In this document: in pieces, positions 16,205 to 24,198 of the stretch
How positions within the stretch are numbered: position 1 is the stretch's first letter
How the letters are laid out: each line of letters opens with the position of its first letter
From: Candidatus Undinarchaeales archaeon SRR5007147.bin71
GTDB taxonomy: Archaea; Undinarchaeota; Undinarchaeia; Undinarchaeales; Undinarchaeaceae
Direction of reading: 5' to 3'
Assembly (NCBI GenBank): GCA_014189675.1
Contig: DVAE01000030.1
Coordinates: 1-40,968, forward strand
DNA length: 40,968 nucleotides
Made by a program: the position numbers and the translations under genes
The notes under the pieces: generated by a model
Told to the model about the DNA's origin: nothing
Database searches by the model: none
What the model saw: only the letters and a program-made list of their open reading frames with translations

Positions 16205-16803
16205 ACTTGTTTGAATACACCTCTTACTGGCTCATACAAATCTCCTTTGTGAAGAAGAGACTTTACTGCCTCGAGTATATCATTGTCATCCAAATCCTTT
16301 AAAACACTTGCCAATCCATCCAAAGAAGCCCCGTCTGCTCCAGTCTCACTTATGGTTTTCAAAATAAGCGCCTCTACATCTTCATGTAGCTTTCCTGGCT
16401 GAGCCTCTTCTGGCTGAGCAAGTTCAATCCTTCTCAAGAGCTCAAAGTTTGGATCTATTATCTTCTGAGCCACGAAAGAGTTTATGTAAATTTCATCATC
16501 ATATTCACGAATAGTTCCAGTTACATCCGCAATATCCCCGACTTCGAGTTTCGCAAGTGTACTTGCACGCTTTTTGAAAGACTTTGCACGTATTGTCTCT
16601 GTCGAATCGTCGAGAGTCACGCTTGAGTACTCACCATCGTCTGAAACAAATTTATCAACGATAGTTCCCAATATACGAACTCTTGATAGCTCTGAACCGT
16701 CGGCTGCCCTGAGAACTCCGTAGCCTTCACTCTCTACGTACTCACCGGAGACAATTTTGTCTATATGTACTTTCTTAGATGCAAGCTGAGAGTTTTCGGC
16801 CAT
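16201..16803 (-). CDS. RPA-like single-stranded DNA-binding protein (OB fold plus winged helix)
   Basis: This is probably the small RPA32-like subunit or an RPA-associated protein, acting on single-stranded DNA in replication and repair. Residues about 40-115 form an OB fold with VRILGTIVDKFVSDDGEYSS and DVTGTIREYDDEIYINS. Residues 138-200 look like a winged helix, ending LLHKGDLYEPVRGVFKQV. That end closely resembles the end of the MCM in the same operon (KGDLFEPRQGILKKP). Domain order matches eukaryotic RPA32. It lies one base after the intramembrane protease gene and overlaps aIF2-beta. The exact RPA subtype is uncertain. Confidence 0.85.
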   Translation of the reverse strand: MAENSQLASKKVHIDKIVSGEYVESEGYGVLRAADGSELSRVRILGTIVDKFVSDDGEYSSVTLDDSTETIRAKSFKKRASTLAKLEVGDIADVTGTIREYDDEIYINSFVAQKIIDPNFELLRRIELAQPEEAQPGKLHEDVEALILKTISETGADGASLDGLASVLKDLDDNDILEAVKSLLHKGDLYEPVRGVFKQV

Positions 16804-16804
16804 T

Positions 16805-17683
16805 TTAAATTAAGAGATAAGATGCAGCAAGATAGGCCCCCATTGTACACGCCGCGAGGGGGGGCAAGGCTGGAATCGGCTTTCCCTTTCCATAGATTAG
16901 AAGGCTGTGGATTATTAATATTCCGAAGAGTCCTCCAACAATGACGAAGGCTGAGACAGAGAAACCTGTTCGCAGGGCTGACACCGCAAGTATTAATGGA
17001 AATGCCACGTCACCAGTTCCGAGGAAGGTATATTCTCGTTTTGTAGCTGGCTTTTTTAGTGTGGCTTTTTTTAAATCGGAGCCCATACCTGAAATCTTTT
17101 CAGAAGCTATGAGAGCAAGAGGTACTCCGCCTTCTAGAGTGCCTTTGAATAAGGTAATCATATGTTTTGTTTTGTAAACAGCTATGATATCGTAAACTGA
17201 GAGTATAGCAAGTATTATGAAAATAGTGCTCACATTGAATAGGAGACCAATTGTTGCTCCGACTCCAGCAAGAGCCAGTATGAGAGACGCATTCTGAACC
17301 AAAATTGTTGGATATGTAAATCTTATTACCACAAGGGAAAGTGCAAGAATCATTGCAGTCAGTTCAGAAAACATAACACTGAAAACTGTTTCGCTTCCGA
17401 CAAAGATTATGAAGGCCATAAGCACCTTCATGAACCCGAGACGCCTTTTAAGGAATTTTATTAAAACGAGAAACAGTGCAGTTGCTGCTGCAAACATAAT
17501 CAGGAAACCTTTTACAGCAGGTCCTGTCTCTGCAACAGGGATTACCTCAAGCGCTGCAATTTGAATGGCAACATAAAGCCCAATAATCTGAACAGCAAGG
17601 AAAAGAGACATCTCAGAAAAGAGTAGTCTTGGCCTGAAATCAGGGTTTTTTGAGAATGCCTTGTCGCGGCTCAAACAAATCAC
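16805..17683 (-). CDS. Presenilin/signal peptide peptidase-type GxGD intramembrane aspartyl protease
   Basis: This is a membrane protease that cleaves transmembrane helices of other proteins. The 292-residue protein is almost entirely hydrophobic, with about eight or nine helices. Both catalytic aspartates are visible: Asp165 in SVYDIIAVY and Asp225 in the GxGD motif LGTGDVAF. The family PAL motif is at 271-273 (IPALPPL). The chosen start overlaps the MCM end by 44 bases; the extra residues, including FRPRLLFSEMSLFLAVQ, look family-like, so I keep it rather than the internal Met25. Its place between mcm and the RPA-like gene is unexplained. Substrates are unknown. Confidence 0.92.
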   Translation of the reverse strand: MICLSRDKAFSKNPDFRPRLLFSEMSLFLAVQIIGLYVAIQIAALEVIPVAETGPAVKGFLIMFAAATALFLVLIKFLKRRLGFMKVLMAFIIFVGSETVFSVMFSELTAMILALSLVVIRFTYPTILVQNASLILALAGVGATIGLLFNVSTIFIILAILSVYDIIAVYKTKHMITLFKGTLEGGVPLALIASEKISGMGSDLKKATLKKPATKREYTFLGTGDVAFPLILAVSALRTGFSVSAFVIVGGLFGILIIHSLLIYGKGKPIPALPPLAACTMGAYLAASYLLI

Positions 17684-19685
17684 CCTTTGATTTTAGTTTG
17701 CTTATCAACTCAAGGGTCTTGAGATTGTCTATTCCACGATTTGCTGCCTCTATCAAAACATCGTCTATTTTTATATCTGGACCGTGCTCCTTTGCAATCT
17801 CATCTATGATTGTAAGAATTGTATTTATTCTGCTCCTCTGCACCGATGAAGTTCCTGCTTCCATTCTGTCTATATCAATCTTACCAGTCTCAGGGTCGGT
17901 ACCGAGGTCCCTTAAGGACTGCTCTATGAGCTTTGTGGCCCTCTTAGCATCATTAAGAGATACCTTCTTTGCTAGGCGGATTCGGGCTGAGGCTTCTGCA
18001 AGACGGACCATGGCTTCAAGTTGCCTAGGCGTAAGGGGAACTACCCCACCGTTATCATCATCATCACGATATTTGCCCCTCCAGCTTACATAGAAATGTT
18101 GAATTAGCTCTTTTGCTTTTTCTGTCATTATAGGATTCACTCTGCGTGCATAGGAAACATATTTCTGAATGAATTCAGCAGAGAGTTCAGGCTCAATTGT
18201 TTTTGGAGAAATAATAGAAGTGAGAACATGCTCAGACAGGAGTGTGTCCCTTTCAAGCCCAGGCAAGTCCCTCGAAGTGAACTTCAAGTCAAATCTACTC
18301 AGTATAACTGGAGACAGATCTATCTGTTCGTAAAGAGGCTTGTATACATCAAAGCGCCCGTATTTAGGGTTTGCTGCCGCAAGAACCGATGTATTCGCGC
18401 GTAGAGTTGTGACTATTCCTGCTTTTGCTATGGAAATTGTTCCCTGCTCCATAGCTTCCAGCATTGCCGAGCGGTCGTCATCGCTCATCTTGTCAAACTC
18501 ATCAACAGATACTACTCCATTGTTTGCAAGGATGAGAGCCCCGGCTTCAAGAGTCCATCCTCCAGAGAACTCATCACGAACAACTGCCGCAGTGAGACCT
18601 ACACCAGATGCTTTTTTTCCTGAAACGAAGCGACCTTTTGGAGCCAGTCCGGAGACATAACGAAGTATCTGGGATTTTCCAACAGCAGGATCTCCAACTA
18701 TGAAAATGTGGATATTTCCCCTGACAATGGTTCCGTCAGGATGCTGTTTTCGGACACCGCCCATAAGCTGGAGAAGGATTGCCTCCTTGATAGGTTCATA
18801 TCCTTTGATGGACGGCGCTATTGATGCGATAAGCTTTTCATAGACTTTTGGATCTTTTGAGAATTTCTTTATAGCTTCAACATCTTCATCCGACAGTTCT
18901 ATTTCCTGGAATTCCTGCTCAGTCGGATCAACATGATTAACCTCCAGATAGAAATCGTAGTTAACAGTCTGAGCTCCGCTCCTTGAGGGAATTGGAACTT
19001 TCTTTAGAGAGCCAACAAGCTGAACCCTGTTTCCTGGCATCACTTTTTTTCTTTCAGAGGGGGAAACCAAATCATCAGCTAGGTGAACATAGAGTTCAGA
19101 GGGCTGTTCGCCGCCGAAAATGGACTCAGGAGGTTCCTGAACCTTAAGTATCTGTGAGTCAATCAGAGTTTCATTGATAATCTTGAATCTTCCACGACGT
19201 GCGCACTCAAAATTATCACACTGGCTCGGAGAAATCATGTTTTTAGTAAACTGCGGCAAAACCATATTCGTCTTGCATTCAGGACACTCGAATGTAACTT
19301 TCAAAGCCTTTGGTCTGACTTCTGCCGCGTTTTTTACTATCCCTTCAATAGAAATTAGGCTGTCAAGGTGGTCAGAACGGATGTCCCTGAGAACAACTGT
19401 ATTTGCTTTTGGAAGATTGTGTAGGCGAATGTTAATAGACAGATTTTCAACGTCAATAGGAAGATCTATCTCAGATATTGCATCATGAGCCTGACGAAGC
19501 GCCTCTTCAGGATGGAGAAGAAGATCATCAGCAAGATCAGGGAAGGACTTATCAATATCAGCAAAGTCTACTAAAACAGACCTCTTGTCCGGGTATTCCT
19601 TAGCTATTTCGAGAAGTCTTCCGTAGTATTTCTTTGTCTTGAAAAACTGCTCAAATTTGTCAATAGAATCCTGCATATCTCCCAC
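17640..19685 (-). CDS. mcm: Replicative DNA helicase MCM
   Basis: This is the hexameric 3'-5' helicase of archaeal replication. The 681-residue protein has the N-terminal domain with a zinc knuckle (Cys134, Cys137, Cys156, Cys161). The AAA+ motor follows: Walker A GDPAVGKSQ at 331-339, Walker B SVDEFD at 393-398, sensor AAANPKYGRF and arginine finger Arg464 in ILSRFDLKF. The C-terminal winged helix ends SKGDLFEPRQGILKKP. All catalytic motifs are intact and no intein is present. It lies 28 bases after tbp on the same strand and overlaps the protease gene. It most likely shares the tbp promoter. Confidence 0.97.
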   Translation of the reverse strand: MGDMQDSIDKFEQFFKTKKYYGRLLEIAKEYPDKRSVLVDFADIDKSFPDLADDLLLHPEEALRQAHDAISEIDLPIDVENLSINIRLHNLPKANTVVLRDIRSDHLDSLISIEGIVKNAAEVRPKALKVTFECPECKTNMVLPQFTKNMISPSQCDNFECARRGRFKIINETLIDSQILKVQEPPESIFGGEQPSELYVHLADDLVSPSERKKVMPGNRVQLVGSLKKVPIPSRSGAQTVNYDFYLEVNHVDPTEQEFQEIELSDEDVEAIKKFSKDPKVYEKLIASIAPSIKGYEPIKEAILLQLMGGVRKQHPDGTIVRGNIHIFIVGDPAVGKSQILRYVSGLAPKGRFVSGKKASGVGLTAAVVRDEFSGGWTLEAGALILANNGVVSVDEFDKMSDDDRSAMLEAMEQGTISIAKAGIVTTLRANTSVLAAANPKYGRFDVYKPLYEQIDLSPVILSRFDLKFTSRDLPGLERDTLLSEHVLTSIISPKTIEPELSAEFIQKYVSYARRVNPIMTEKAKELIQHFYVSWRGKYRDDDDNGGVVPLTPRQLEAMVRLAEASARIRLAKKVSLNDAKRATKLIEQSLRDLGTDPETGKIDIDRMEAGTSSVQRSRINTILTIIDEIAKEHGPDIKIDDVLIEAANRGIDNLKTLELISKLKSKGDLFEPRQGILKKP

Positions 19686-19713
19686 TCACAGAATTTGTAT
19701 TAGGAAAGTCTAG

Positions 19714-20292
19714 TTAAAGAACTTTGGCTTTTTTTAGCTCCTTGACCAACTTCTCAACGCCCCTTCTGACGTCGACAATTTTCTTTGCTCCTGTGCACAC
19801 AATTTTACCTGACCTGAAAAGCAAGAAAACTACTTTCGGCTCAGCCACTCTGAAAACCAGACCAGGGAACTGTTCCGGCTCGAACTCTGTGTTCTCCAGT
19901 GTAAATGCAATCTTGTCCAGATTAAGTTCAGATTTTAGGTCAGAGGATGCGACAATGTTCTGTATTTTTATCGTTGCCTCTCCCTTTACCTTTATACCGC
20001 ATTTGCGAATTTGCTTAAGAGTTTCTGCAATTGCGACCTTTACTGTTTTTATCTCTTTTGAGCCAGTGCAAACCATCTTGCCCGAAGAGAAAACGAGAAT
20101 AGCAGCCTTTGGTTTAACAAGTCTCAGAACGAGACCTGGAAACTGCTCAGGCTCATATTCAGCGTTATCTAGAGTCGCAGCAATTTTATCGAGATCAATT
20201 TCTGCATCAACGGCAGCGCTTGCGACAACATTTTCAATCTTTATCTTTGGTTTAAGTGATATGTTTGACTTAGTTTTTGAAGTTTTAGGCAT
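19714..20292 (-). CDS. tbp: TATA-box binding protein
   Basis: TBP recognises the TATA element and recruits TFB and RNA polymerase. The 192-residue protein has the two direct repeats of the family, each containing a stretch like YEPEQFPGLVLRL or FEPEQFPGLVFRV followed by PKAAILVFSSGKMVCTG or PKVVFLLFRSGKIVCTG. A short basic tail precedes repeat one. It is the first gene of a six-gene run with mcm and aIF2-beta. Two TATA-like elements and a purine-rich Shine-Dalgarno-like sequence lie upstream, so control by its own product is possible. Confidence 0.97.
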   Translation of the reverse strand: MPKTSKTKSNISLKPKIKIENVVASAAVDAEIDLDKIAATLDNAEYEPEQFPGLVLRLVKPKAAILVFSSGKMVCTGSKEIKTVKVAIAETLKQIRKCGIKVKGEATIKIQNIVASSDLKSELNLDKIAFTLENTEFEPEQFPGLVFRVAEPKVVFLLFRSGKIVCTGAKKIVDVRRGVEKLVKELKKAKVL

Positions 20293-20302
20293 AATAATCC
20301 CT

Positions 20303-20340
20303 CCCAGGGGTTCTTTAAGTAGTATTTAAAGTATATAAAG
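20303..20340 (-). promoter_or_regulatory. tbp promoter with two TATA-like boxes and a Shine-Dalgarno site
   Basis: On the minus strand, CTTTATATAC lies at 20331-20340, TTTAAATACT at 20321-20330 and GGGAGGG at about 20303-20309, before the ATG at 20292. The nearer box has leaderless spacing (about 33 bases). The farther one gives a short leader containing the Shine-Dalgarno site. Confidence 0.55.
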
Positions 20341-20348
20341 GCTTGGTG

Positions 20349-21599
20349 TTAGGTACCTGCAGCGTAATCAGTCAGATACTTCACCTGCTCTGCTGTGAGC
20401 TTGTCCAGAGAAAAACCCATTGTTTCAAGTTTTAGAGCTGCTATATCACGGTCCTGCTCACCATCTATGTCGTGAACATTATTCTCCAGACTTCCTTTAT
20501 TCTCAAGCAAACTTAGCATCGACATAAATTGGTTTGCAAAACTCATATCCATAACTTCAGAGGGGTGACCTTCTGCCGCCGCAAGATTAACTAGACGGCC
20601 TTTGGCAAGAAGATAAATCCTGTTTCCGTTTTTTAGAACATACTCTTCATTGTTAGTCCTCACTTCACGCTTTGTTTTTGCCAAAGATTCTAAATCATTA
20701 AGATTTATTTCAAGATCATAGTGTCCAGTGTTGCAGACTATTGCCCCGTCCTTCATGCTCTCGAAGTGTCTCCCTATAATAACGTCCTTCATTCCCGTTG
20801 CTGTTATGAATATGTCTCCGAGTTTTGCTGCCTCATCCATCTTCATAACACGGTGACCTTCCAGACTTGCCTTTAGAGCTGCTATTGGATTAACCTCGGT
20901 TGCAATTATATTTGCTCCTAGACCGCTTGCTCTGAGAGCAAGTCCGCGACCGCAGTGCCCATATCCGGCGATAACAACTGTTTTTCCGGCGAAAAGAACG
21001 GACGTAGACCGCATTATTCCGTCGAGAGTGCTCTGACCAGTCCCGTAAACATTATCAAAATCCCATTTTGTCTCTGCATCATTGACAGCTATCACAGGAT
21101 AGAGGAGCTTCCCTTCCTCTCCCATTGCGCGAAGCCTGTGAACACCAGTTGTCGTTTCCTCAGTTCCCCCAATTATTTCCTTGGCGAGTTCAGGATGCTT
21201 TTTATGTATTGTAAAAATTAAATCAGCTCCATCATCTAGAGTAAGTGTCGGCTTGAAATTCAAAGTCTGCTCTATACACCAGTAAAATTCTTCATTTGAA
21301 AGCCCGTGCCAGGCATAGATATCAGTACCTGATTCGGCAAGGGCTGCTGCCACATCGTCCTGCGTCGAAAGGGGATTGCAGCCACTCCAGGATATTTCCG
21401 CTCCTGCTACTTTCAAAGTTTCAATAAGAACTGCAGTTTCCTTTGTAACGTGAAGACAGCCAGCTATTCTCTGACCTTTCAGAGGCTTACTCTTTCCGTA
21501 CTTCTCGCGCAGGCTCATAAGAACAGGCATTCGGGACTCTGCCCATTCTATTTTCTTTCGGCCTTGAGCCGCCAGTTTTTCATCTGCTATTTTGCTCAT
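20349..21599 (-). CDS. ahcY: Adenosylhomocysteinase
   Basis: This enzyme splits S-adenosylhomocysteine, the product of SAM-dependent methylation, into homocysteine and adenosine using bound NAD. The 416-residue length is that of archaeal enzymes. Substrate-site motifs are NPLSTQDDVAAAL (75-87), TLDDGADL (120-127) and GGTEETTTGVHRL (144-156). The Rossmann motif is VVIAGYGHCGRGLA (208-221), and the C-terminus shows GHPSEVMDMSFANQ. It is transcribed away from the lipoprotein gene, with TTTAAA centred about 31 bases upstream. Apt and mtnP nearby handle related adenine by-products. Confidence 0.96.
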   Translation of the reverse strand: MSKIADEKLAAQGRKKIEWAESRMPVLMSLREKYGKSKPLKGQRIAGCLHVTKETAVLIETLKVAGAEISWSGCNPLSTQDDVAAALAESGTDIYAWHGLSNEEFYWCIEQTLNFKPTLTLDDGADLIFTIHKKHPELAKEIIGGTEETTTGVHRLRAMGEEGKLLYPVIAVNDAETKWDFDNVYGTGQSTLDGIMRSTSVLFAGKTVVIAGYGHCGRGLALRASGLGANIIATEVNPIAALKASLEGHRVMKMDEAAKLGDIFITATGMKDVIIGRHFESMKDGAIVCNTGHYDLEINLNDLESLAKTKREVRTNNEEYVLKNGNRIYLLAKGRLVNLAAAEGHPSEVMDMSFANQFMSMLSLLENKGSLENNVHDIDGEQDRDIAALKLETMGFSLDKLTAEQVKYLTDYAAGT

Positions 21600-21623
21600 T
21601 AGTCTGTTTTGTATAATATCAGT

Positions 21624-21657
21624 GGTTTAAATTGTTTTTTAAGTTAAGCTTTTATAA
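21624..21657. promoter_or_regulatory. Divergent promoters of ahcY (-) and the lipoprotein gene (+)
   Basis: In the 78-base spacer, GGTTTAAATT (21624-21633) is centred about 31 bases from the ahcY start at 21599. TTTATAAT (21650-21657) is centred about 25 bases from the lipoprotein start at 21678. Both predict leaderless mRNAs. Confidence 0.55.
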
Positions 21658-21677
21658 TTATACCAGATATAAGCCAT

Positions 21678-22547
21678 ATGAAACTGGGAAATTCTCTTTT
21701 GTTGTTATTAATAGTTAGTGTGAGCGGCTGTATTTCTCAGACAGAGACAGAAGCAGATAAAGAAGTAGAAGTCCCTCACATACCTGGTGAACCTGCAATA
21801 ATTGTTCCACATACTCAGGGAGAAAGAGATATTAGAGAAATAATGGAAGAGGGGAAACAGAGTGCAGAATTTGATATAGAAAACGAAGAGATACCTAAAT
21901 TTGTGGATGAAAATTTTATTGAGCTTGATAAAATTAAGTCAATTTCAAAGTTTAGAGGCGGTTATGGACACGATTTTTCTGCAGGAACAGGAGAAAGTTG
22001 CAGAAGTATGAAGCACTATTTTTGGCCGGCATGGGGTGAACATGGTAAAACTCATAATCCATCCTGGATGAGCATAGAATATTATTCACCGGTTGACGGA
22101 GTCATTGAGGAATTGCAATACAGGGAAAATGCCTATGGAACTGAGGCACAATTTCATATAGTACCAGACGAAGAACCTGCCTTCCTCCTCAGATTTTTCC
22201 ACTTGAAATTGCTTGACTCCCTAGGAGAGGGAAGTAGAGTAAGTGCTGGGCAGAAAATAGGAACTATTGGAGATGAGAATTCACACGCTGAGATTGCAGT
22301 TGAGCTTATGATACCTGATGGCTCCACAATAATTTCATTTTTCCAGATTATGAGTGATTCTGTGTTTGAGGAATACGCAGAGAGAGGTATGACATCAAGA
22401 GAGGATGTAATAATTAGCAAAGAAGAAAGGGATGCAGATCCTCTGGAATGTGACTATTCTACAGAAGCTGGATATTTCGTAGGAAGGGGAACTGAAAAAT
22501 ACGACAGATGGTCAACCAGCTCAGCGAACTGGCTTATGTTAAATTAA
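21678..22547 (+). CDS. Putative lipoprotein with a divergent M23/LytM-like metallopeptidase domain
   Basis: The 289-residue product begins with a signal peptide ending SVSGC, a lipobox-like site at Cys18. An acidic linker follows. Residues about 94-215 resemble the M23 (LytM) fold: GGYGHDFS (His98, Asp99), YYSPVDGVIEEL, RFFHLK (His175) and GQKIGTIGDENSHAEIAVEL (His203). Where active M23 enzymes have His-x-His near the end, this protein has His-Ala-Glu, so metal binding may be changed. M23 enzymes usually cut peptidoglycan, which archaea lack; a structural role or another substrate is likely. It converges with apt, five bases apart. The family call is by motif only. Confidence 0.68.
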   Translation: MKLGNSLLLLLIVSVSGCISQTETEADKEVEVPHIPGEPAIIVPHTQGERDIREIMEEGKQSAEFDIENEEIPKFVDENFIELDKIKSISKFRGGYGHDFSAGTGESCRSMKHYFWPAWGEHGKTHNPSWMSIEYYSPVDGVIEELQYRENAYGTEAQFHIVPDEEPAFLLRFFHLKLLDSLGEGSRVSAGQKIGTIGDENSHAEIAVELMIPDGSTIISFFQIMSDSVFEEYAERGMTSREDVIISKEERDADPLECDYSTEAGYFVGRGTEKYDRWSTSSANWLMLN

Positions 22548-22552
22548 GTTGT

Positions 22553-23074
22553 TTACTCTGATTTGTAATTCACAAGAGAATATATCTTGTAATCTTTGAG
22601 CTTTTCTCGCCCCTTAAGGAAGGACAGCTCTATAAGAAAGGCGAAGGCTGCGATTTCTCCTCCTATTTTTTCTATTAAGTTGGCAGTTGCGCGTGAAGTT
22701 CCTCCAGTAGCGAGAAGGTCATCTACAATTAAGACCTTGTCTCCTTCCTTGACTGCATCATCGTGAACCTCAAGCCTGTCTGTTCCGTACTCGAGCTCAT
22801 ATTCCTCATAAACTATATTGCTTGGAAGTTTTCCGGGTTTTCTGACTATTGCAAAGGGAATTTTCATTGCATAGGCAAGAGCGGCTCCGAAAATAAAACC
22901 ACGAGATTCTACCCCTACAATTATGTCAATTCCTGAATCTGAGAATTCATTCTTGAAATTATCAACAACATATTGGAAAGCCTCAGGATCCTGTATTAAG
23001 GTAGTGATGTCACGGAAAACTATTCCCTTTTTAGGAAAGTCTTGTATATTACGTATTTTATCCTTTAAATCCAT
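22553..23074 (-). CDS. apt: Adenine phosphoribosyltransferase
   Basis: Apt salvages adenine with PRPP to make AMP. The start at 23074 gives MDLKDKIRNIQDFPKKGIVF, the usual N-terminus; the frame continues to 23137 but would run into the divergent mtnP gene. The 173-residue protein has FRDITTLIQDPEAF, VGVESRGFIFGAALAYA and the PRPP motif VLIVDDLLATGGTSRA, all diagnostic. It is divergent from mtnP, whose product makes adenine, across 51 bases. An alternative such as hypoxanthine or xanthine transferase is less likely given the sequence pattern. Confidence 0.94.
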   Translation of the reverse strand: MDLKDKIRNIQDFPKKGIVFRDITTLIQDPEAFQYVVDNFKNEFSDSGIDIIVGVESRGFIFGAALAYAMKIPFAIVRKPGKLPSNIVYEEYELEYGTDRLEVHDDAVKEGDKVLIVDDLLATGGTSRATANLIEKIGGEIAAFAFLIELSFLKGREKLKDYKIYSLVNYKSE

Positions 23075-23090
23075 ACAGGAAAGTTGTAAG

Positions 23091-23107
23091 ATAAGCTTAT
23101 AACTTTT
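23091..23107. promoter_or_regulatory. Shared palindromic promoter region between apt and mtnP
   Basis: The perfect palindrome ATAAGCTTAT (23091-23100) lies 30 bases before the mtnP start (23126) and about 22 before the apt start (23074). TTATAA at 23098-23103 reads the same on both strands and is 25-27 bases from both starts. The two promoters must overlap. Confidence 0.55.
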
Positions 23108-23125
23108 ATTAGGCATAGAAAACCA

Positions 23126-23920
23126 ATGGAAAGGCAAGTTGACATTGGAGTTATAGGAGGTTCAGGAGTATACGACGCTGAGTTTTTAAAAAATTCCGAA
23201 GAAATTACACTGGAAAGCAAGTACGGAAGTCCGGCTGACAGCTATCTTGTTGGAGAATACCTTGGAAAGCAGGTGGCATTTCTTCCGAGGCACGGAAAGG
23301 ACCACGCTCTTGCACCCCATCAAGTAAACTATCGTGCAAATATAGACGGATTCAGACAGCTTGGAGTAGGAAGAATAATAGCAGCGCAGGCAGTCGGCTC
23401 TTTGAAAGAGGAATATAAGCCTGGAGACATTGCTTTTACAGACCAGTTTATAGACAAAACTTTAGGACGTGATTCAACATTTTTCGATGAAGGAAAAGTT
23501 GCCCATGTTTCAATGGCTGAGCCGATGTGCCAGTACCTGCGAGAAATATTGATAAAGGGAGCACGGAAACTTGAGCTTGAGCACCATGAAAAAGCTACCT
23601 ATGTCTGCATAGAGGGACCAAGATTTTCGACGCGTGCAGAATCTGAACTTTTCAAGAGCTGGAATGCAGACCTAATAGGAATGACTCTTGTTCCGGAATC
23701 AGTTCTGGCAAAAGAGGCATCAATTTGCTATGCACCTGTTTCAATGGTAACTGACTACGACTGCTGGAAGAAAGGGCATGTTGTAAGTCATGAAGAAGTA
23801 ATCTCAGTTATGGAGCAGAATGTCGGGAAAATCAAAAAACTTCTTTCTGAAGTCATAGCAAAAATTCCTGATAAACGCTCGGCTGAGTGTGAAAATACCA
23901 TGGAAGGCGCAACGGCCTAA
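23126..23920 (+). CDS. mtnP: S-methyl-5'-thioadenosine phosphorylase
   Basis: This enzyme splits methylthioadenosine, a SAM by-product, with phosphate into adenine and methylthioribose 1-phosphate. The 264-residue protein shows the family motifs VIGGSGVYDAEFL, FLPRHGKDHALAPHQVNYRANI, EGPRFSTRAES and VTDYDCWKKGHV. The last is typical of the methylthioadenosine group rather than general purine nucleoside phosphorylases. It is divergent from apt, which would use its adenine. Its stop codon overlaps the stop of the convergent small gene. Substrate preference between methylthioadenosine and other nucleosides is inferred from motif. Confidence 0.93.
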   Translation: MERQVDIGVIGGSGVYDAEFLKNSEEITLESKYGSPADSYLVGEYLGKQVAFLPRHGKDHALAPHQVNYRANIDGFRQLGVGRIIAAQAVGSLKEEYKPGDIAFTDQFIDKTLGRDSTFFDEGKVAHVSMAEPMCQYLREILIKGARKLELEHHEKATYVCIEGPRFSTRAESELFKSWNADLIGMTLVPESVLAKEASICYAPVSMVTDYDCWKKGHVVSHEEVISVMEQNVGKIKKLLSEVIAKIPDKRSAECENTMEGATA

Positions 23921-24165
23921 AGGGGCTGCTTCTCTGCCGCCTGACTGTAATCCTTGTGAACAGTTCTTGAGTAAAGTTCTGTTCCCCGTATTTTGTGAAT
24001 ATATTCTTCAGCAATAAGCTCGTGAATCAAACCACCCACTTCTTTTTCAGGAATTCCATGTCCTTTTGCATAATTTTCAAGATCTTCAAATGAGAACATA
24101 TTAGCATGTTCCTCTAGCTCAAGAACTGCACGCTTTAACTCCTCAAGATATTCCTGTTCGACCAT
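23917..24165 (-). CDS. Small protein, possibly winged-helix-like, unknown function
   Basis: I do not recognise this 82-residue protein. It begins with a charged helix (QEYLEELKRAVLELEEHA), then a region resembling a helix-turn-helix (SFEDLENYAKGHGIPEKEVGGLIHELIAEEYI) followed by a short beta-like stretch (HKIRGTELYSRTV), the order expected of a winged helix. It is leucine- and glutamate-rich. A TATA-like box (GTTTAAATT, 24188-24196) lies about 27 bases upstream, practically touching the start codon of the divergent reductase gene. Its stop overlaps that of mtnP. A DNA-binding role is a guess. Confidence 0.75.
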   Translation of the reverse strand: MVEQEYLEELKRAVLELEEHANMFSFEDLENYAKGHGIPEKEVGGLIHELIAEEYIHKIRGTELYSRTVHKDYSQAAEKQPL

Positions 24166-24171
24166 AAATTA

Positions 24172-24196
24172 TTATATCCACAGGAACAATTTAAAC
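24172..24196. promoter_or_regulatory. Interlocked divergent promoters in a 33-base spacer
   Basis: TTATATC (24172-24178) is centred about 24 bases before the reductase start at 24199. AATTTAAAC (24188-24196) read on the minus strand is about 27 bases before the small gene start at 24165. Each box lies next to the other gene's start codon. Confidence 0.6.
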
Positions 24197-24198
24197 TT

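Noticed and set aside
19724-20329. 201-codon open frame on the plus strand across tbp
   Set aside because: It mirrors the two TBP repeats in the complement, which explains its own internal repeat; no independent start signal is seen.
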